Positions 1 to 8,346 are shown, counted from the first letter of the stretch. The stretch: 16,944 nucleotides of DNA from Planctomycetia bacterium (GCA_005799205.1 SYHM01000013.1:1-16944); one strand, 5' to 3'. The notes: generated by a model not told the origin, from the letters alone. Program-made: numbers and translations.

Positions 1-1
1 C

Positions 2-748
2 TCCAACGACTCGTCTGCGGGCGCGAGCCACACAAACTGGCGCGCGATTCTCGATGCAGCTTCTGACTCCTCCACGGCTGCGCAAAGCAGGGAGGTCGTC
101 GCCCAACGCTACTGGCCAGCGATTCACGCATTTGTTCGACGAAGCGGCATATCCCACGGAGAAGCCGACGATGTCACCCAGGGGTTCATCTGCGATGTCC
201 TACTAGGGCGCAATCTGCTTGGCCAAGCAGACCCGCAGCGAGGGCGTTTTCGATCACTGCTTCTCACTGCTGTTCGAAACTACGTCTACGACGAACTTCG
301 TCGACGAACCTCGTCAACGAGACATCCCTCAACCGGAAGCGTTGTCGCCCTCGAGGCAGATGCGCAAGGCGGATCCTCGCACGAAGATCCCAAGTCCGAA
401 GACCCTGAAGCGGCGTTCGATCGCGAGTGGATCGGCATGCTGCTCGATGCTGCCGCTGAATCAGTGCGCCAGCACACAGACACGAACGGACTCGATGCGG
501 CATGGGACATCTTTGATCGACGCCTCTTGCAACCGATGCGAAGTGGCGCGGTTCCGGTCTCGACCGAGGAGTTCATGAAACGCTGGTCACTCTCATCGCA
601 GTCACAGGTCGCGAATGTCCTTGTTCGCATGAAGCGCAAGTTCACGGCAGCGCTCATGCACGAACTGGGGCTGTGCGGCGACGATCCTGACACCGTACAC
701 CGCGAAGTTTGCTCGCTCCTCGAAGCACTCGAGCGGGGATCACAGTGA
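2..748 (+). CDS. Planctomycete-type sigma-70 family (ECF-like) RNA polymerase sigma factor, 5' partial
   Basis: The frame is open from base 2 with no in-frame start before an internal Met at 437, so the true start lies upstream of the window; 248 residues are visible. Near the N-terminus is a TNWRAIL-like stretch. Then comes a region-2 block (visible residues about 30-101) with the run RYWPAIHAFVRRSG, the motif ADDVTQGF and the stretch ADPQRGRFRSLLLTAVRNYV, followed by a basic DELRRR end. This pattern is characteristic of the planctomycete sigma family, in which RGRFRSFLLTAL-type motifs follow a DLTQGFF motif. A long acidic linker (about 110-140) precedes an all-helical region-4-like segment near 190-230 (STEEFMKRWSLSSQSQVANVLVRMKRKF). 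By family it should direct RNA polymerase to a specific promoter set; the targets are unknown. Probably only a few N-terminal residues are missing. It overlaps the next gene by four bases. Confidence 0.85.
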   Translation, partial: SNDSSAGASHTNWRAILDAASDSSTAAQSREVVAQRYWPAIHAFVRRSGISHGEADDVTQGFICDVLLGRNLLGQADPQRGRFRSLLLTAVRNYVYDELRRRTSSTRHPSTGSVVALEADAQGGSSHEDPKSEDPEAAFDREWIGMLLDAAAESVRQHTDTNGLDAAWDIFDRRLLQPMRSGAVPVSTEEFMKRWSLSSQSQVANVLVRMKRKFTAALMHELGLCGDDPDTVHREVCSLLEALERGSQ

Positions 749-1185
749 AGGACTCCTCATCATCATCCGCCGACCCATTCAAGTGGGTGATTGAAGCGAC
801 CAACAATCCGCAGCTCACCCCTGCTCACATGCTCGTCAATTGGCTCGCAGTCGAAGTCGATCCAACGTTGACTGATCTCACGGGGGCGCTTGTCAATCCG
901 ACGACCGCGCTCGTGACGCTCGGGGCGCTCAAGGATGCCTTTAAGCATCTTCGGCTCGAGGGCGAAACCGCCGATGACCGTTCACTCGCTGCGACTTACT
1001 ACGCCCTCACCATCGCTGCAGCGATCGTCTCACATAAGACTCGCATCAGTCGGCAGAGTGACCAGGCGATTGAGAATGCGCTGCGAGTCGTTTGGAGCGA
1101 TGAGTCCAGCGACCTGCGCCTGCGCGACCTTGCGTGGCGCGCGTTCTTCACAATGCGTTCGGGGCTGACCGCTTCAAGACCCTGA
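745..1185 (+). CDS. Small helical protein of unknown function, translationally coupled to the sigma factor
   Basis: I do not recognise this 146-residue protein. I chose the GTG at 745 because it overlaps the sigma stop codon in a GTGA junction. A GGGG-containing Shine-Dalgarno-like stretch lies at 734-739, a sensible distance upstream. An ATG at 709 in the same frame would give 12 more residues but lies inside the sigma gene and has no better ribosome-binding site. After a Ser-rich start the protein looks largely helical and soluble, with no signal peptide, no membrane segment and no cysteine. Notable stretches are AHMLVNWLAVEVDP, GALKDAFKHLRLEGET and SLAATYYALTIAAAIVSHKT. The tight coupling suggests it is co-produced with the sigma factor, so a regulator or partner is a reasonable guess. 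Nothing in the sequence shows it to be an anti-sigma factor. It ends 13 bp from the convergent efflux gene. Confidence 0.7.
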   Translation: MKDSSSSSADPFKWVIEATNNPQLTPAHMLVNWLAVEVDPTLTDLTGALVNPTTALVTLGALKDAFKHLRLEGETADDRSLAATYYALTIAAAIVSHKTRISRQSDQAIENALRVVWSDESSDLRLRDLAWRAFFTMRSGLTASRP

Positions 1186-1198
1186 CGATCGACGTCTG

Positions 1199-2851
1199 CT
1201 ACTCGCGCACGCTCGCGGGATCGACCGGCTCGGGCAGAACGATCCCCGAACTCCCAAGGGTCGTTCCCGTCGCGAATGCGAGATCGATGAGCGCGATCTG
1301 ATACCCCGCGAGCGCATCGACCTCGCGACTCTGTGCGTCCGCGACGCGCGCAGCGGCATCGAGCACATCGGTGCTGGTTCGCAGTCCGACATCGAATTGG
1401 CGGCGCTCCCCCTCGAGTGTCCTTCCAGCCAGAACCGCTTCGAGTCGCGCCGCGAGAATCCGCCTCCAAGTGTTTTCGACTGAGTCGGCCGCGTTCAGGA
1501 CCTCTTGCGTGACGGATTGCCGGCGCGCCTCGCGGGTACCGAGGCGCTGCAAGCGTGTCAGTATTGCCCGACTGATTCGAGACTTGGCGGCCTCATTGCC
1601 GATCGGAACTGTCGCGTTCACCCCGAGCGTGTATCCGTCACCATCGCCCAGCGCCGCGTAGGCAGAGCCGATCGACGTGCTGTCTCCAAGGTATTGATAC
1701 TGATAGGAGACGACGAAGTTTGGAAGTGCCGCGTTGCGCGCGAGGTCGATTTGCTCCGCATCGACGAGCAATTGCAGCTCGAGTTCGAGCAACTCCATCC
1801 TTGCCGCCATTGCGTCTGCGATCAGGCGCTCATCATTGAACTTCAGATTGACGGGTTCTGCATTCGTGATTGGCGCGATCGAGGTTGGGCTCTCGACTGG
1901 AAGCCGCGGATCGTTCATGAAACGCTTCAGGTCGCGCTGACGAAGCCGCAGGATGTTGTCCGCGACAATGACTTGCTCAATCGTTCCACTGACGCCGCTT
2001 TGTGCACGAATGACTTCGATTTCGGGCGCGAGTTCTTGCTCGACGCGCCTTCGTGCCTGCTCAAGCTGGGCCTGTGCAACCTCGAATTGGCTGACGCGCA
2101 CCTCGAGCTGCTTCGACGCTCGATAGAGATTCCAGTACGCCTTCTCGGCGTCAGCCAGAATGCGAATCGTCTGCAACTTGGTGCGCGCATCAACCATACG
2201 ACCTTGGTACTTCGCGATGCGAATCGATGCGGTGTTCGTTGCAATGCCCGCACCTTGAAGCAGTGGCTGCGAAATCGAGAACTGCAATCCCGCTTCGTAT
2301 GGTTCATAGCCAGGAAGTGCGCTCGCGCCTTGGTCGGCCTGGTTAATCAGTGTTCCCGCCGAAATGCTGCCGCCGGTGGCGAGAGGGACGCTCACACCGA
2401 GATTCGCGTTGCTCGCATCGGCCGAGACACTCTCTTCGAGTTGTGTCAGAAAGCCAGTTGTGTTCTTGGTGTACGCGGCGTTGAGCACCGCCTCGAACTT
2501 CGCGAGCTCTTCATCAATGCGCGTGATTCCAATCGTGGGATCAAACTGCACCACGCGCAGGTCAAGATTGTTCGCGAGCGCCATCGCTCGCACGTCTGCA
2601 ATCGTGACGGAGGTCTTGTCCTCATAGACCGGAGGTGAGAATCCGTGAGACTGCGCCTCAGAAACCGCATCGGCGAGCGACTGCGGAGGAATCTCTGATT
2701 GAGTCGCTGGATCGAACGGCCCGATCTCTTTCGTACTTGTGGGCGGACCCACGATCTGCTCGTGGTCCGAAAAGAGCTCGTTCTGGCAACCGCAGATCAG
2801 CGCTGACGCGACCGCACATCGACCAACTCGCCACAGCTGCACCCTATTCAT
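1199..2851 (-). CDS. TolC-family outer-membrane efflux lipoprotein
   Basis: This 550-residue protein is the outer-membrane channel component of the efflux pump. I chose the ATG at 2851 because it opens a good lipoprotein signal (MNRVQLWRVG..., hydrophobic core, then ICGC with Cys22 as the acylated residue). The frame is open further upstream to 2923, but that only extends into the permease gene. The mature part has the two-fold TolC/OEP pattern. One half runs through long helices (KLQTIRILADAEKAYWNLYRA, QLEVRVSQFEVAQAQLEQAR) after a predicted strand pair. The second half repeats this with EAAKSRISRAILTRLQRLGT and a C-terminal helix containing QFDVGLRTSTDVLDAAARV, a typical OEP ending. Its start overlaps the permease stop by 8 bp, implying translational coupling. 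It is the last gene of the operon and meets gene 745-1185 tail to tail. Confidence 0.9.
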   Translation of the reverse strand: MNRVQLWRVGRCAVASALICGCQNELFSDHEQIVGPPTSTKEIGPFDPATQSEIPPQSLADAVSEAQSHGFSPPVYEDKTSVTIADVRAMALANNLDLRVVQFDPTIGITRIDEELAKFEAVLNAAYTKNTTGFLTQLEESVSADASNANLGVSVPLATGGSISAGTLINQADQGASALPGYEPYEAGLQFSISQPLLQGAGIATNTASIRIAKYQGRMVDARTKLQTIRILADAEKAYWNLYRASKQLEVRVSQFEVAQAQLEQARRRVEQELAPEIEVIRAQSGVSGTIEQVIVADNILRLRQRDLKRFMNDPRLPVESPTSIAPITNAEPVNLKFNDERLIADAMAARMELLELELQLLVDAEQIDLARNAALPNFVVSYQYQYLGDSTSIGSAYAALGDGDGYTLGVNATVPIGNEAAKSRISRAILTRLQRLGTREARRQSVTQEVLNAADSVENTWRRILAARLEAVLAGRTLEGERRQFDVGLRTSTDVLDAAARVADAQSREVDALAGYQIALIDLAFATGTTLGSSGIVLPEPVDPASVRE

Positions 2852-4088
2852 GACGAAGCGCCTCAATGGGATCGAGCCGCGCCGCCTTAAGCGCTGGAAA
2901 GAACCCGAAACCGAGGCCAACAACTGCGCTGAAGGCGAAGCTCAGCAAGACCGCCCACAGTGGAACATCAGCGTGCTGCAGGCTCGCCCCAGGGATCAGT
3001 GTCATTCCGATCGCCAAGAGTTTTCCGATCAACACCCCCACGAGCCCGCCAGCGAGGCAGAGCGCCATCGCCTCGAGCAGAAACTGCATCATGATCGCTC
3101 CAGGAGTCGCCCCAACGGCCTTCCGTAAACCGATTTCGCGGGTCCGCTCAGAGACAGAAACCAGCATGATGTTCATGATGCCAATGCCTCCCACGAGCAA
3201 ACTGATCCCGACGATTCCTCCAGCGATCGCCGTAATCCCCGCGGCCATCGCCTTGAACTGCTGGATGTACTGATCGATCGCGACAACTTGAAAAGTATCC
3301 GAGTCACCAGGATGGATGCCCCTGATACGGCGCATCGTCTGTGTGATCTCTGAGCGCGCCTCTTCCGAGACTTCTGTTCGCGTAGCGAGCGCAGTGATTC
3401 GGATGAAGATGTCGGATGACTGCAGCTTCATTGCCAGCGCAAAGGGGATGAAAATCTCCGCGGCATTTCCTCCATCTCCAAACATGCGCGACTGAAGCGT
3501 CTCAACGATTCCGACAACAAGAAACCGCCGTCCGTCGAGCAGAATGTGAGACCCAACCGCTTCGGCTGGCAATCGCAGCTCGTCGATCGCCGCTTCATTG
3601 AGCAGACAGACCTGTCGGGCGCTCCGCTCATCGATGGTGTTGAACATGCGACCCGCGATCACTCTGCGATTCTCAGCCTCGTGCCAATCAGGCCACATGC
3701 CAACGACGGTGATCCCTTCGAGTTCCTTTTCATCGCTCGCGACAGAAACGCCGAATTCGGTGATCGGCGTGATCGCTCGAAGCGATGGACACGACGCCTG
3801 AATCTCTCGTACTTCCCACGGCTTGATGCGAATCTTGTCGCGGGGATACATGCTGCGCGGCTTATCGTCGGGGCGGTCTGGAAAGACATAGAGGCGGTTT
3901 GCGCCGAACGACTCGAACTCTGTCAGCACATTCGCCTTGAGTCCGCTCAGCGCGGCGATCACTGAGGTGGTGCTTGCAACTCCGACGATGATCCCAAGAG
4001 CCGTCAAGAGGCTGCGCTTGCGATTCGCCCAAATCTGGCTCATCGCAAGCTTGATCGCCTGAGAATAGAAGTAGGGGCTGAAGTTCAT
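2844..4088 (-). CDS. MacB-type ABC transporter permease (FtsX domain)
   Basis: This 414-residue permease has the MacB layout. Transmembrane segment 1 is at about residues 27-50, preceded by the motif ANRKRSLLTALGIIVGVAS. A large periplasmic MacB_PCD-like domain spans about 51-280. An FtsX domain follows with three further segments near 282-312, 331-363 and 376-399. Family hallmarks are SVSERTREIGLRKAVGA after TM2 and the C-terminal PALKAARLDPIEALRHE. In E. coli MacB the ATPase is fused to the permease; here it is a separate gene upstream, overlapping by four bases (ATGA). By family the protein works mechanically, driving substrates held in the periplasm into the TolC-type channel instead of moving them across the inner membrane. 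The substrate cannot be inferred; macrolides, peptides and lipoproteins are all known for relatives. Confidence 0.93.
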   Translation of the reverse strand: MNFSPYFYSQAIKLAMSQIWANRKRSLLTALGIIVGVASTTSVIAALSGLKANVLTEFESFGANRLYVFPDRPDDKPRSMYPRDKIRIKPWEVREIQASCPSLRAITPITEFGVSVASDEKELEGITVVGMWPDWHEAENRRVIAGRMFNTIDERSARQVCLLNEAAIDELRLPAEAVGSHILLDGRRFLVVGIVETLQSRMFGDGGNAAEIFIPFALAMKLQSSDIFIRITALATRTEVSEEARSEITQTMRRIRGIHPGDSDTFQVVAIDQYIQQFKAMAAGITAIAGGIVGISLLVGGIGIMNIMLVSVSERTREIGLRKAVGATPGAIMMQFLLEAMALCLAGGLVGVLIGKLLAIGMTLIPGASLQHADVPLWAVLLSFAFSAVVGLGFGFFPALKAARLDPIEALRHE

Positions 4089-4798
4089 CCTTGGTGATGT
4101 CCTGCTGCGTCCTCGGCAATGGGAAGGTCACTGAGTACGAGTCCATCGCGTAGTCGAATCACTCGCTGACAGAATGCCGCGACTTCGTTTTCGTGCGTCA
4201 CGATGAGGACGGTCTGTCCCTCAGCGTGCAGCTGTTGAAAGATTCCCATGACCTCGCGGGTCGTGACCGAATCAAGATTGCCCGTCGGTTCATCCGCCAT
4301 CAGAATTGCAGGATGATTCAGGATCGCCCGCGCGATTGCAACGCGTTGCTTCTGCCCTCCCGAGAGTTGGCTCGGGCGATGGGTCACGCGATCTGAAAGT
4401 TTCACCCGCTCAAGTGCTTGCAGCGCTCGGCGAGTGCGTTCTCCGCCAGTCAGGCCAGCCTCTCGTGAGTAGACCAGCGGAAGCTCGACATTCTCAAGTG
4501 CGGTTTGCCGCGCAAGCAACTCGAATGATTGAAAGACAAAGCCGATCTTCTCGTTTCGAACGAGGGCGAGTGCAGCCTCTGACATGTGCGACACCCGTTG
4601 CCCGTCGAGCTCGTAGCTTCCTTCGGTCGGCTGATCCAAGCACCCGATGATGTTCATCAGCGTGCTCTTTCCAGACCCCGACGCGCCCATCACCGCGACC
4701 ATTTCATTGGTGCCGATGTCGAGGTCGACCCCGCGCAGTGCGTGAATCGCCTCATCCCCAACCCTATAGACCTTGCGCAGCGCTCGAACTCGAATCAT
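4085..4798 (-). CDS. MacB/LolD-type ABC transporter ATP-binding protein
   Basis: A 237-residue ATPase with every expected motif intact: Walker A GASGSGKST (residues 38-46), Q-loop Gln90 in FVFQSFELL, signature LSGGQ (145-149), Walker B ILMADE (165-170) followed by PTGNLD, and the H-loop His202 in LIVTHE. The combination of IGCLDQPTEG after Walker A and ADEPTGNLD is typical of the MacB/LolD/FtsE group that powers FtsX-fold permeases. It starts with ATG 7 bp after the adaptor stop, and its last four bases overlap the permease start, so it is translationally coupled in the pump operon. The C-terminal tail is slightly acidic and His-containing, with no extra domain. Confidence 0.95.
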   Translation of the reverse strand: MIRVRALRKVYRVGDEAIHALRGVDLDIGTNEMVAVMGASGSGKSTLMNIIGCLDQPTEGSYELDGQRVSHMSEAALALVRNEKIGFVFQSFELLARQTALENVELPLVYSREAGLTGGERTRRALQALERVKLSDRVTHRPSQLSGGQKQRVAIARAILNHPAILMADEPTGNLDSVTTREVMGIFQQLHAEGQTVLIVTHENEVAAFCQRVIRLRDGLVLSDLPIAEDAAGHHQG

Positions 4799-4805
4799 CG
4801 ACTCG

Positions 4806-6146
4806 CTACCCCGAGACCTTCACCGAGAGTCCAGACCTGGGCTTGGCCCCTCCCGATGGCACCTCTTCCTGCCTCAGCGCCTCTCCACCCTTGAGATGCT
4901 CGAGGGTCTTGTAGGGTCCCACGACCACCATCTGGCCGCTCTCAACTCCGCTGTCAACAATCGTCTCGGTCAAACTGCTTGAACCAAGTCGAACGGCGGT
5001 CGCAGTTGCGATCCCGTTCTCGTCTCGAAAAATGATGGGCACCACACGCTGTCCTGCGGTGAAGAGCGGGGATTCGGATAGCGCAAGCGGAAGTTCGTCT
5101 CGCTTGCGTTCGACAACCGCTTGTGTTGGAACAAGCACTCCCCAGTGCTCTTTGATCGCAATATCGACGTTCGCCGCCAGCCCAGAGAAGATCCGCGTTC
5201 CTTCTGAGTCGATCGAGATATCAACCGTGAAGGTTCCTGCCCCCTGCGTCGCCGAAGCAGCGGCTTGCATCCCCGTCCCAGTTCGCTGCAGTGCAACTTC
5301 TTCAACGACCCCTTTGAATGATCGACCCGGAAAGGCGTTGATGAAAATCTCGGCAGGCTGCCCCTCGACAACTTTGGCGATATCTGATTCGGCGACCTGA
5401 CTGCGCATGCGCATACGACCGAGATCAGCGATCGTCATAATCACCGTGCCCGCATTGTTCATGGTTCCAACCATGACCAACTCTCCAACCTCGGCGTTGA
5501 GCCTCGTGATCGCTCCATCGATTGGGGCGCGCATCGTCGCGTATGAAAGTTCTTGGCGAACACGCTCAATCTCTGCATCGCCCGCAGCGAGCGAACTCTC
5601 GAGCGCTCCAATCGTCTTGCGCATCGCAGCGATCGATGCTTCCAACTCATCTACGCGAACGGTCGCATCCTCGAACGCCTGACGTGCGACATCGCCTGTC
5701 TCGAACAGCTTGCGCTGCCTCTCAAGCGTCCGCCGCGCGTTCTCGAGTGATTGCACTGGGCCGTTGATGCGCACGGTCTCGGCCTCGAGCCGTGCACGTT
5801 CGCCATCTCGACGCGCGATCGTCGACTCAAGCCCAGCCTTCAGATTGCGATCATCGAGCTGCACGACGACATCGCCCTGCTTGACGAGATCGCCCTCGCG
5901 AAATGGCAGAAGCGTGATTCGAGCCGACACCTGCGCCGAAATGTCAACCTTCGCAGTTGGCTCGACGAAACCAGGGGCGGAAACAGTCTCGAGTAACGAT
6001 CCTTCGCGTGCCACAGCTGATCGCGCCTCGACTCCAGTTGCACCTGAGAGCAATTGAACTGACGCCCAGATGGACTGCCCCGCGAGAATTGCTACAACAA
6101 TGACTCCCCCCACGATCATCGCGATTCTCTTCTTCGTGCGTGACAC
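4806..6146 (-). CDS. MacA/HlyD-type periplasmic adaptor (membrane fusion protein)
   Basis: A 446-residue adaptor linking the ABC pair to the outer-membrane channel. I chose the GTG at 6146 because a near-perfect Shine-Dalgarno (GGAAGGAGG) ends five bases upstream. The frame stays open to 6209, but the added residues have no comparable site. One N-terminal membrane anchor (about residues 8-23) follows a basic SRTKKR. A barrel-sandwich/lipoyl half (about 50-100, with FREGDLVKQGDVVVQLDD) leads into a long coiled-coil hairpin (about 101-203). The strand YATMRAPIDGAITRL (about 202-216) closes the lipoyl domain. Beta-barrel and membrane-proximal domains follow to the end, with SGLAANVDIAIKEHWGVLVP typical of MacA-like proteins. 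It is the first gene of the operon, and its strong start signal suggests it sets pump expression. Confidence 0.93.
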   Translation of the reverse strand: MSRTKKRIAMIVGGVIVVAILAGQSIWASVQLLSGATGVEARSAVAREGSLLETVSAPGFVEPTAKVDISAQVSARITLLPFREGDLVKQGDVVVQLDDRNLKAGLESTIARRDGERARLEAETVRINGPVQSLENARRTLERQRKLFETGDVARQAFEDATVRVDELEASIAAMRKTIGALESSLAAGDAEIERVRQELSYATMRAPIDGAITRLNAEVGELVMVGTMNNAGTVIMTIADLGRMRMRSQVAESDIAKVVEGQPAEIFINAFPGRSFKGVVEEVALQRTGTGMQAAASATQGAGTFTVDISIDSEGTRIFSGLAANVDIAIKEHWGVLVPTQAVVERKRDELPLALSESPLFTAGQRVVPIIFRDENGIATATAVRLGSSSLTETIVDSGVESGQMVVVGPYKTLEHLKGGEALRQEEVPSGGAKPRSGLSVKVSG

Positions 6147-6167
6147 TGAGGCCTCCTTCCAGGTCGA

Positions 6168-6182
6168 TCGCCAATTCGGCGA
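6168..6182. promoter_or_regulatory. Possible operator: short palindrome upstream of the efflux operon
   Basis: Inverted arms TCGCC and GGCGA flank five bases, ending about 22 bp before the GTG start of the adaptor gene. The position between the upstream terminator and the operon start suits a repressor site or a small leader hairpin. Arms of only five bases can occur by chance, and no convincing -35/-10 pair is visible nearby. Confidence 0.2.
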
Positions 6183-6203
6183 ATGAGCGAACCAAAAGAG
6201 TAC

Positions 6204-6244
6204 CGACAAAAGAAATTCCCCTCGGTCGAGTGACCGAGGGGAAT
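6204..6244 (-). terminator. Rho-independent terminator of dockerin gene A
   Basis: A perfect 13-bp stem (6215-6227 with 6232-6244) around a four-base loop lies 33 bp past the stop of the gene ending at 6277. Read on the minus strand it is followed by TTTCTTTTGT, a good U-rich tail. It should separate the dockerin gene from the efflux operon. Its core CCCTCGGTC/GACCGAGGG recurs in the terminator at 8503-8541. Confidence 0.9.
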
Positions 6245-6276
6245 CGCAATCGCAAAGAGAAACTCTCAGCTCTCAC

Positions 6277-8346
6277 TTAGGGGCATGCACCCCAACCGCT
6301 GAGCAGCGTCGCGAGGTCAGACCCGTTGGTCTGACCATCGCCAGTGATGTCCGCTCCAGGAGATCCCCACCCTGAGAGCAGTGTTGCCAAGTCTGCACCG
6401 TTGCGGAAACCATTGGCGTCATAATCGCCAAGGCACGCTGGCGCTGCCACTGGTGATCCGAAGATGTCGAACGCTGTGTTGAACATGTCGTTCGGATTCG
6501 CACCGGCTTCCATCGTGTATCCCGCGAGGGTGTAGCGAACAAAGCCTGGGGCTGGAAAATTGGCAGAGCGCCATGCAAACGGTCCAGTCGCATCAATCAG
6601 GTTGATGCCGTCGTACGCAGACAAGAACCACGCGAAGTTCGAGAACGTCGTCGCGCAGGCCGCATTGCTGGCGTATGCCGTCAGGTAATAGTCGCCTGCG
6701 GGCAAACTAAACGCCACATTGATGTCATGCGATGCGTTCGCCGCGTTGTCGGCGCCGCCTGTGTACCCAACCGGAAATGGAACTGAGCCCGTGAGCCGCT
6801 GCTGCGCTGCGGTCGGAGCTGGATTTCCAGTCAACCGATCCCAGACGACATAATTCAGCGTTTCGTTGACCATACCCGCTGGCACAAAGCCCTTGACCGT
6901 CATCTTCGAGATGTCCCAATTCGCCGCGGTTGATGGAACGGTGAATGCTTGCGCAAGCCAACGCTGTTGGCTCGTCGCAGAGATGCAACCCGAACTCAAG
7001 CCGAGGTTTGTCAGGGCACCAGCAGTTGAGACAAGTGGATGCTGCGGACCCGTCGAGAAGACGACGTACTCGAACGAAGTCGCCATGGTCAGCACGAACG
7101 TGTCAGCTGTGTCTGCGCCGCCAACGGTCGAGTCGTACCATCCACCAATTCGAATCAGGTAGTACTCATCGGCAACCGCGTCGATCAGCGTGACCGCCGA
7201 TGGGCCGCCAACAATGACGGTTCCGGTGGCGTCTGCACATGAATCGTCGACGCATCCGATGACATAGTCAGGCATCGCGGCTGCTCGGGCAGCGGTGACG
7301 ACGGGGTCAAGACCAAGCCCATACAACTCAATGACCGAATCGGTGGTTGCATCGCCACCAACACAGGTTGAGATGGTCAGCGCGCCGTTCGCTGGTGCCT
7401 TGATTGTGAACCAGAGATCCTTACCCATCGCGGATGCGCAGAGTCCCACTGCTGGGCCAGGACCATCGGTTCCTGCGCCAGTATTGTCGACGATGACATT
7501 GGCCTGGCCAACGGTGATCATTCGTGAGGCAGTGGCGCAGTCGTTGGCTGGGGCGCCAGCTGGTGACGAGCAGCCATAGACGAACAGTCCGCAGAGGTCG
7601 ACCGCATTGGTGACGCAGCTGGCATCCCACGCGATATCGCAGCAGAGTGGATTGAATCCGCACACGGTCTCGCAGCACGACGGAATGTTGCATCCTCCTG
7701 TGGTGTGTGCAGTCGTGCAGGACTCAGTCGAAGTGCCACAGACGGCAAACGACAGCGGCGTGTGGGTGAGTGTCATCAGGTATGAACCGCACGCGTAGAT
7801 CGGTGCAGTCGCGGTTGTCTCAAATGGAACCGTGACGACAATCATGTGTTGGCCAGCGCCAGCAGTCACGGATTGCACATGGGGGCAGACTCCGCTCTGA
7901 ATACCGACATCGAAGTCACCAGCGCAGGGGTCTGCGATATCGACTCCAGCCTTGATGAAGATCACCGAGTTTGCAAATGGTGCACCGGTGGAATTCGCGG
8001 TCGAAAGCGACACTTCCAACTTGCCTGCAGGTGCAGTCACGAGGTACCAGTCGAGATCGCGCGAGGTGTTCCCTGCCGTGCCGCCCGCTGGAACGAACGT
8101 ACCCATCTGACCTTCCACATACATGACACCACCACTCGCGATCGAACCGAGATCGGTGAAAACCGCTGGGACGATGTTGCACCCAGCATTCACATCGGGA
8201 GTTACGCCGCATCCGTCAGGCGAGACGATCGAGCCTGGAGGCGGGACAACCGAACATTGACCGGCGGCTGGAGCGCTCGTCATGAGCGTGGCGCCAGCGG
8301 CGAAAGTCGCAACGATGGCTGAAAGCGTTGTGGGGTGAGATTTCAA
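6277..8346 (-). CDS. Secreted cysteine-rich protein with GC-type dockerin C-terminus (paralogue A)
   Basis: A 689-residue exported protein of unknown ligand. I chose a TTG start at 8346: it has GGAGAA eight bases upstream, gives a clean signal peptide (MKSHPTTLSAIVATFAAGA..., cleavage near SAPAAG-QC at about 29), and its leader matches that of paralogue B. An in-frame ATG at 8394 is the alternative; further extension only reads through the neighbour. Layout: a beta-rich PPC-like region (about 52-196), a cysteine module (208-252, with CCETVCGFNPLCCDIAWDAS), a second PPC-like region (265-423), and a beta-sandwich of unknown type (about 425-630). It ends in a tandem dockerin-like pair (638-689: GDYDANGFRNGADLATLLSG, then DITGDGQTNGSDLATLLSGW, ending GACP). 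Asp/Asn spacing in both repeats fits EF-hand-like calcium loops. It probably acts at the cell surface or outside; the GC-dockerin ending is inferred to be a localisation or anchoring signal. Confidence 0.85.
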   Translation of the reverse strand: MKSHPTTLSAIVATFAAGATLMTSAPAAGQCSVVPPPGSIVSPDGCGVTPDVNAGCNIVPAVFTDLGSIASGGVMYVEGQMGTFVPAGGTAGNTSRDLDWYLVTAPAGKLEVSLSTANSTGAPFANSVIFIKAGVDIADPCAGDFDVGIQSGVCPHVQSVTAGAGQHMIVVTVPFETTATAPIYACGSYLMTLTHTPLSFAVCGTSTESCTTAHTTGGCNIPSCCETVCGFNPLCCDIAWDASCVTNAVDLCGLFVYGCSSPAGAPANDCATASRMITVGQANVIVDNTGAGTDGPGPAVGLCASAMGKDLWFTIKAPANGALTISTCVGGDATTDSVIELYGLGLDPVVTAARAAAMPDYVIGCVDDSCADATGTVIVGGPSAVTLIDAVADEYYLIRIGGWYDSTVGGADTADTFVLTMATSFEYVVFSTGPQHPLVSTAGALTNLGLSSGCISATSQQRWLAQAFTVPSTAANWDISKMTVKGFVPAGMVNETLNYVVWDRLTGNPAPTAAQQRLTGSVPFPVGYTGGADNAANASHDINVAFSLPAGDYYLTAYASNAACATTFSNFAWFLSAYDGINLIDATGPFAWRSANFPAPGFVRYTLAGYTMEAGANPNDMFNTAFDIFGSPVAAPACLGDYDANGFRNGADLATLLSGWGSPGADITGDGQTNGSDLATLLSGWGACP
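6280..6435 (-). repeat. Dockerin-coding repeat, copy A
   Basis: The last roughly 156 coding bases of paralogue A align without gaps, at about three quarters or more identity by eye, with 8585-8743 at the end of paralogue B. The block codes for two tandem loops sharing NG(A/S)DLATLLSGWG, so it also holds an internal imperfect repeat. The copies have kept their terminator cores as well. Confidence 0.75.
7591..7725 (-). other. Cysteine-rich module, copy A
   Basis: This segment codes for residues 208-252 of paralogue A, with nine cysteines in the pattern C-x9-C-x4-CC-x3-C-x5-CC-x6-C-x7-C. The core is CCETVCGFNPLCCDIAWDAS followed by CVTNAVDLC. Copy B lies at 10379-10504. I have seen similar CC...VC...P.CC...WD..C runs in other planctomycete secreted proteins. 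It is probably a small disulfide-bonded unit. Confidence 0.7.

Noticed and set aside
437..748. Separate small gene starting at the ATG at 437
   Set aside because: It is the C-terminal part of the sigma factor, whose frame is open without interruption from base 2.
1186..1198. Bidirectional terminator between the small sigma-linked gene and the TolC-family gene
   Set aside because: The 13-bp gap holds no hairpin with a T-tract; only short GC-rich inverted stretches inside the coding end are visible.
999..1469. Minus-strand open frame across the tail-to-tail junction
   Set aside because: Arg-rich shadow overlapping both the small plus-strand gene and the end of the TolC-family gene; no domain or start signal.
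1505..2638. Long plus-strand open frame (377 codons) opposite the TolC-family gene
   Set aside because: Its translation has no recognisable domain and is rich in Arg, Cys and His, as expected from the antisense of a GC-rich gene. The minus-strand product is clearly a TolC-family protein.
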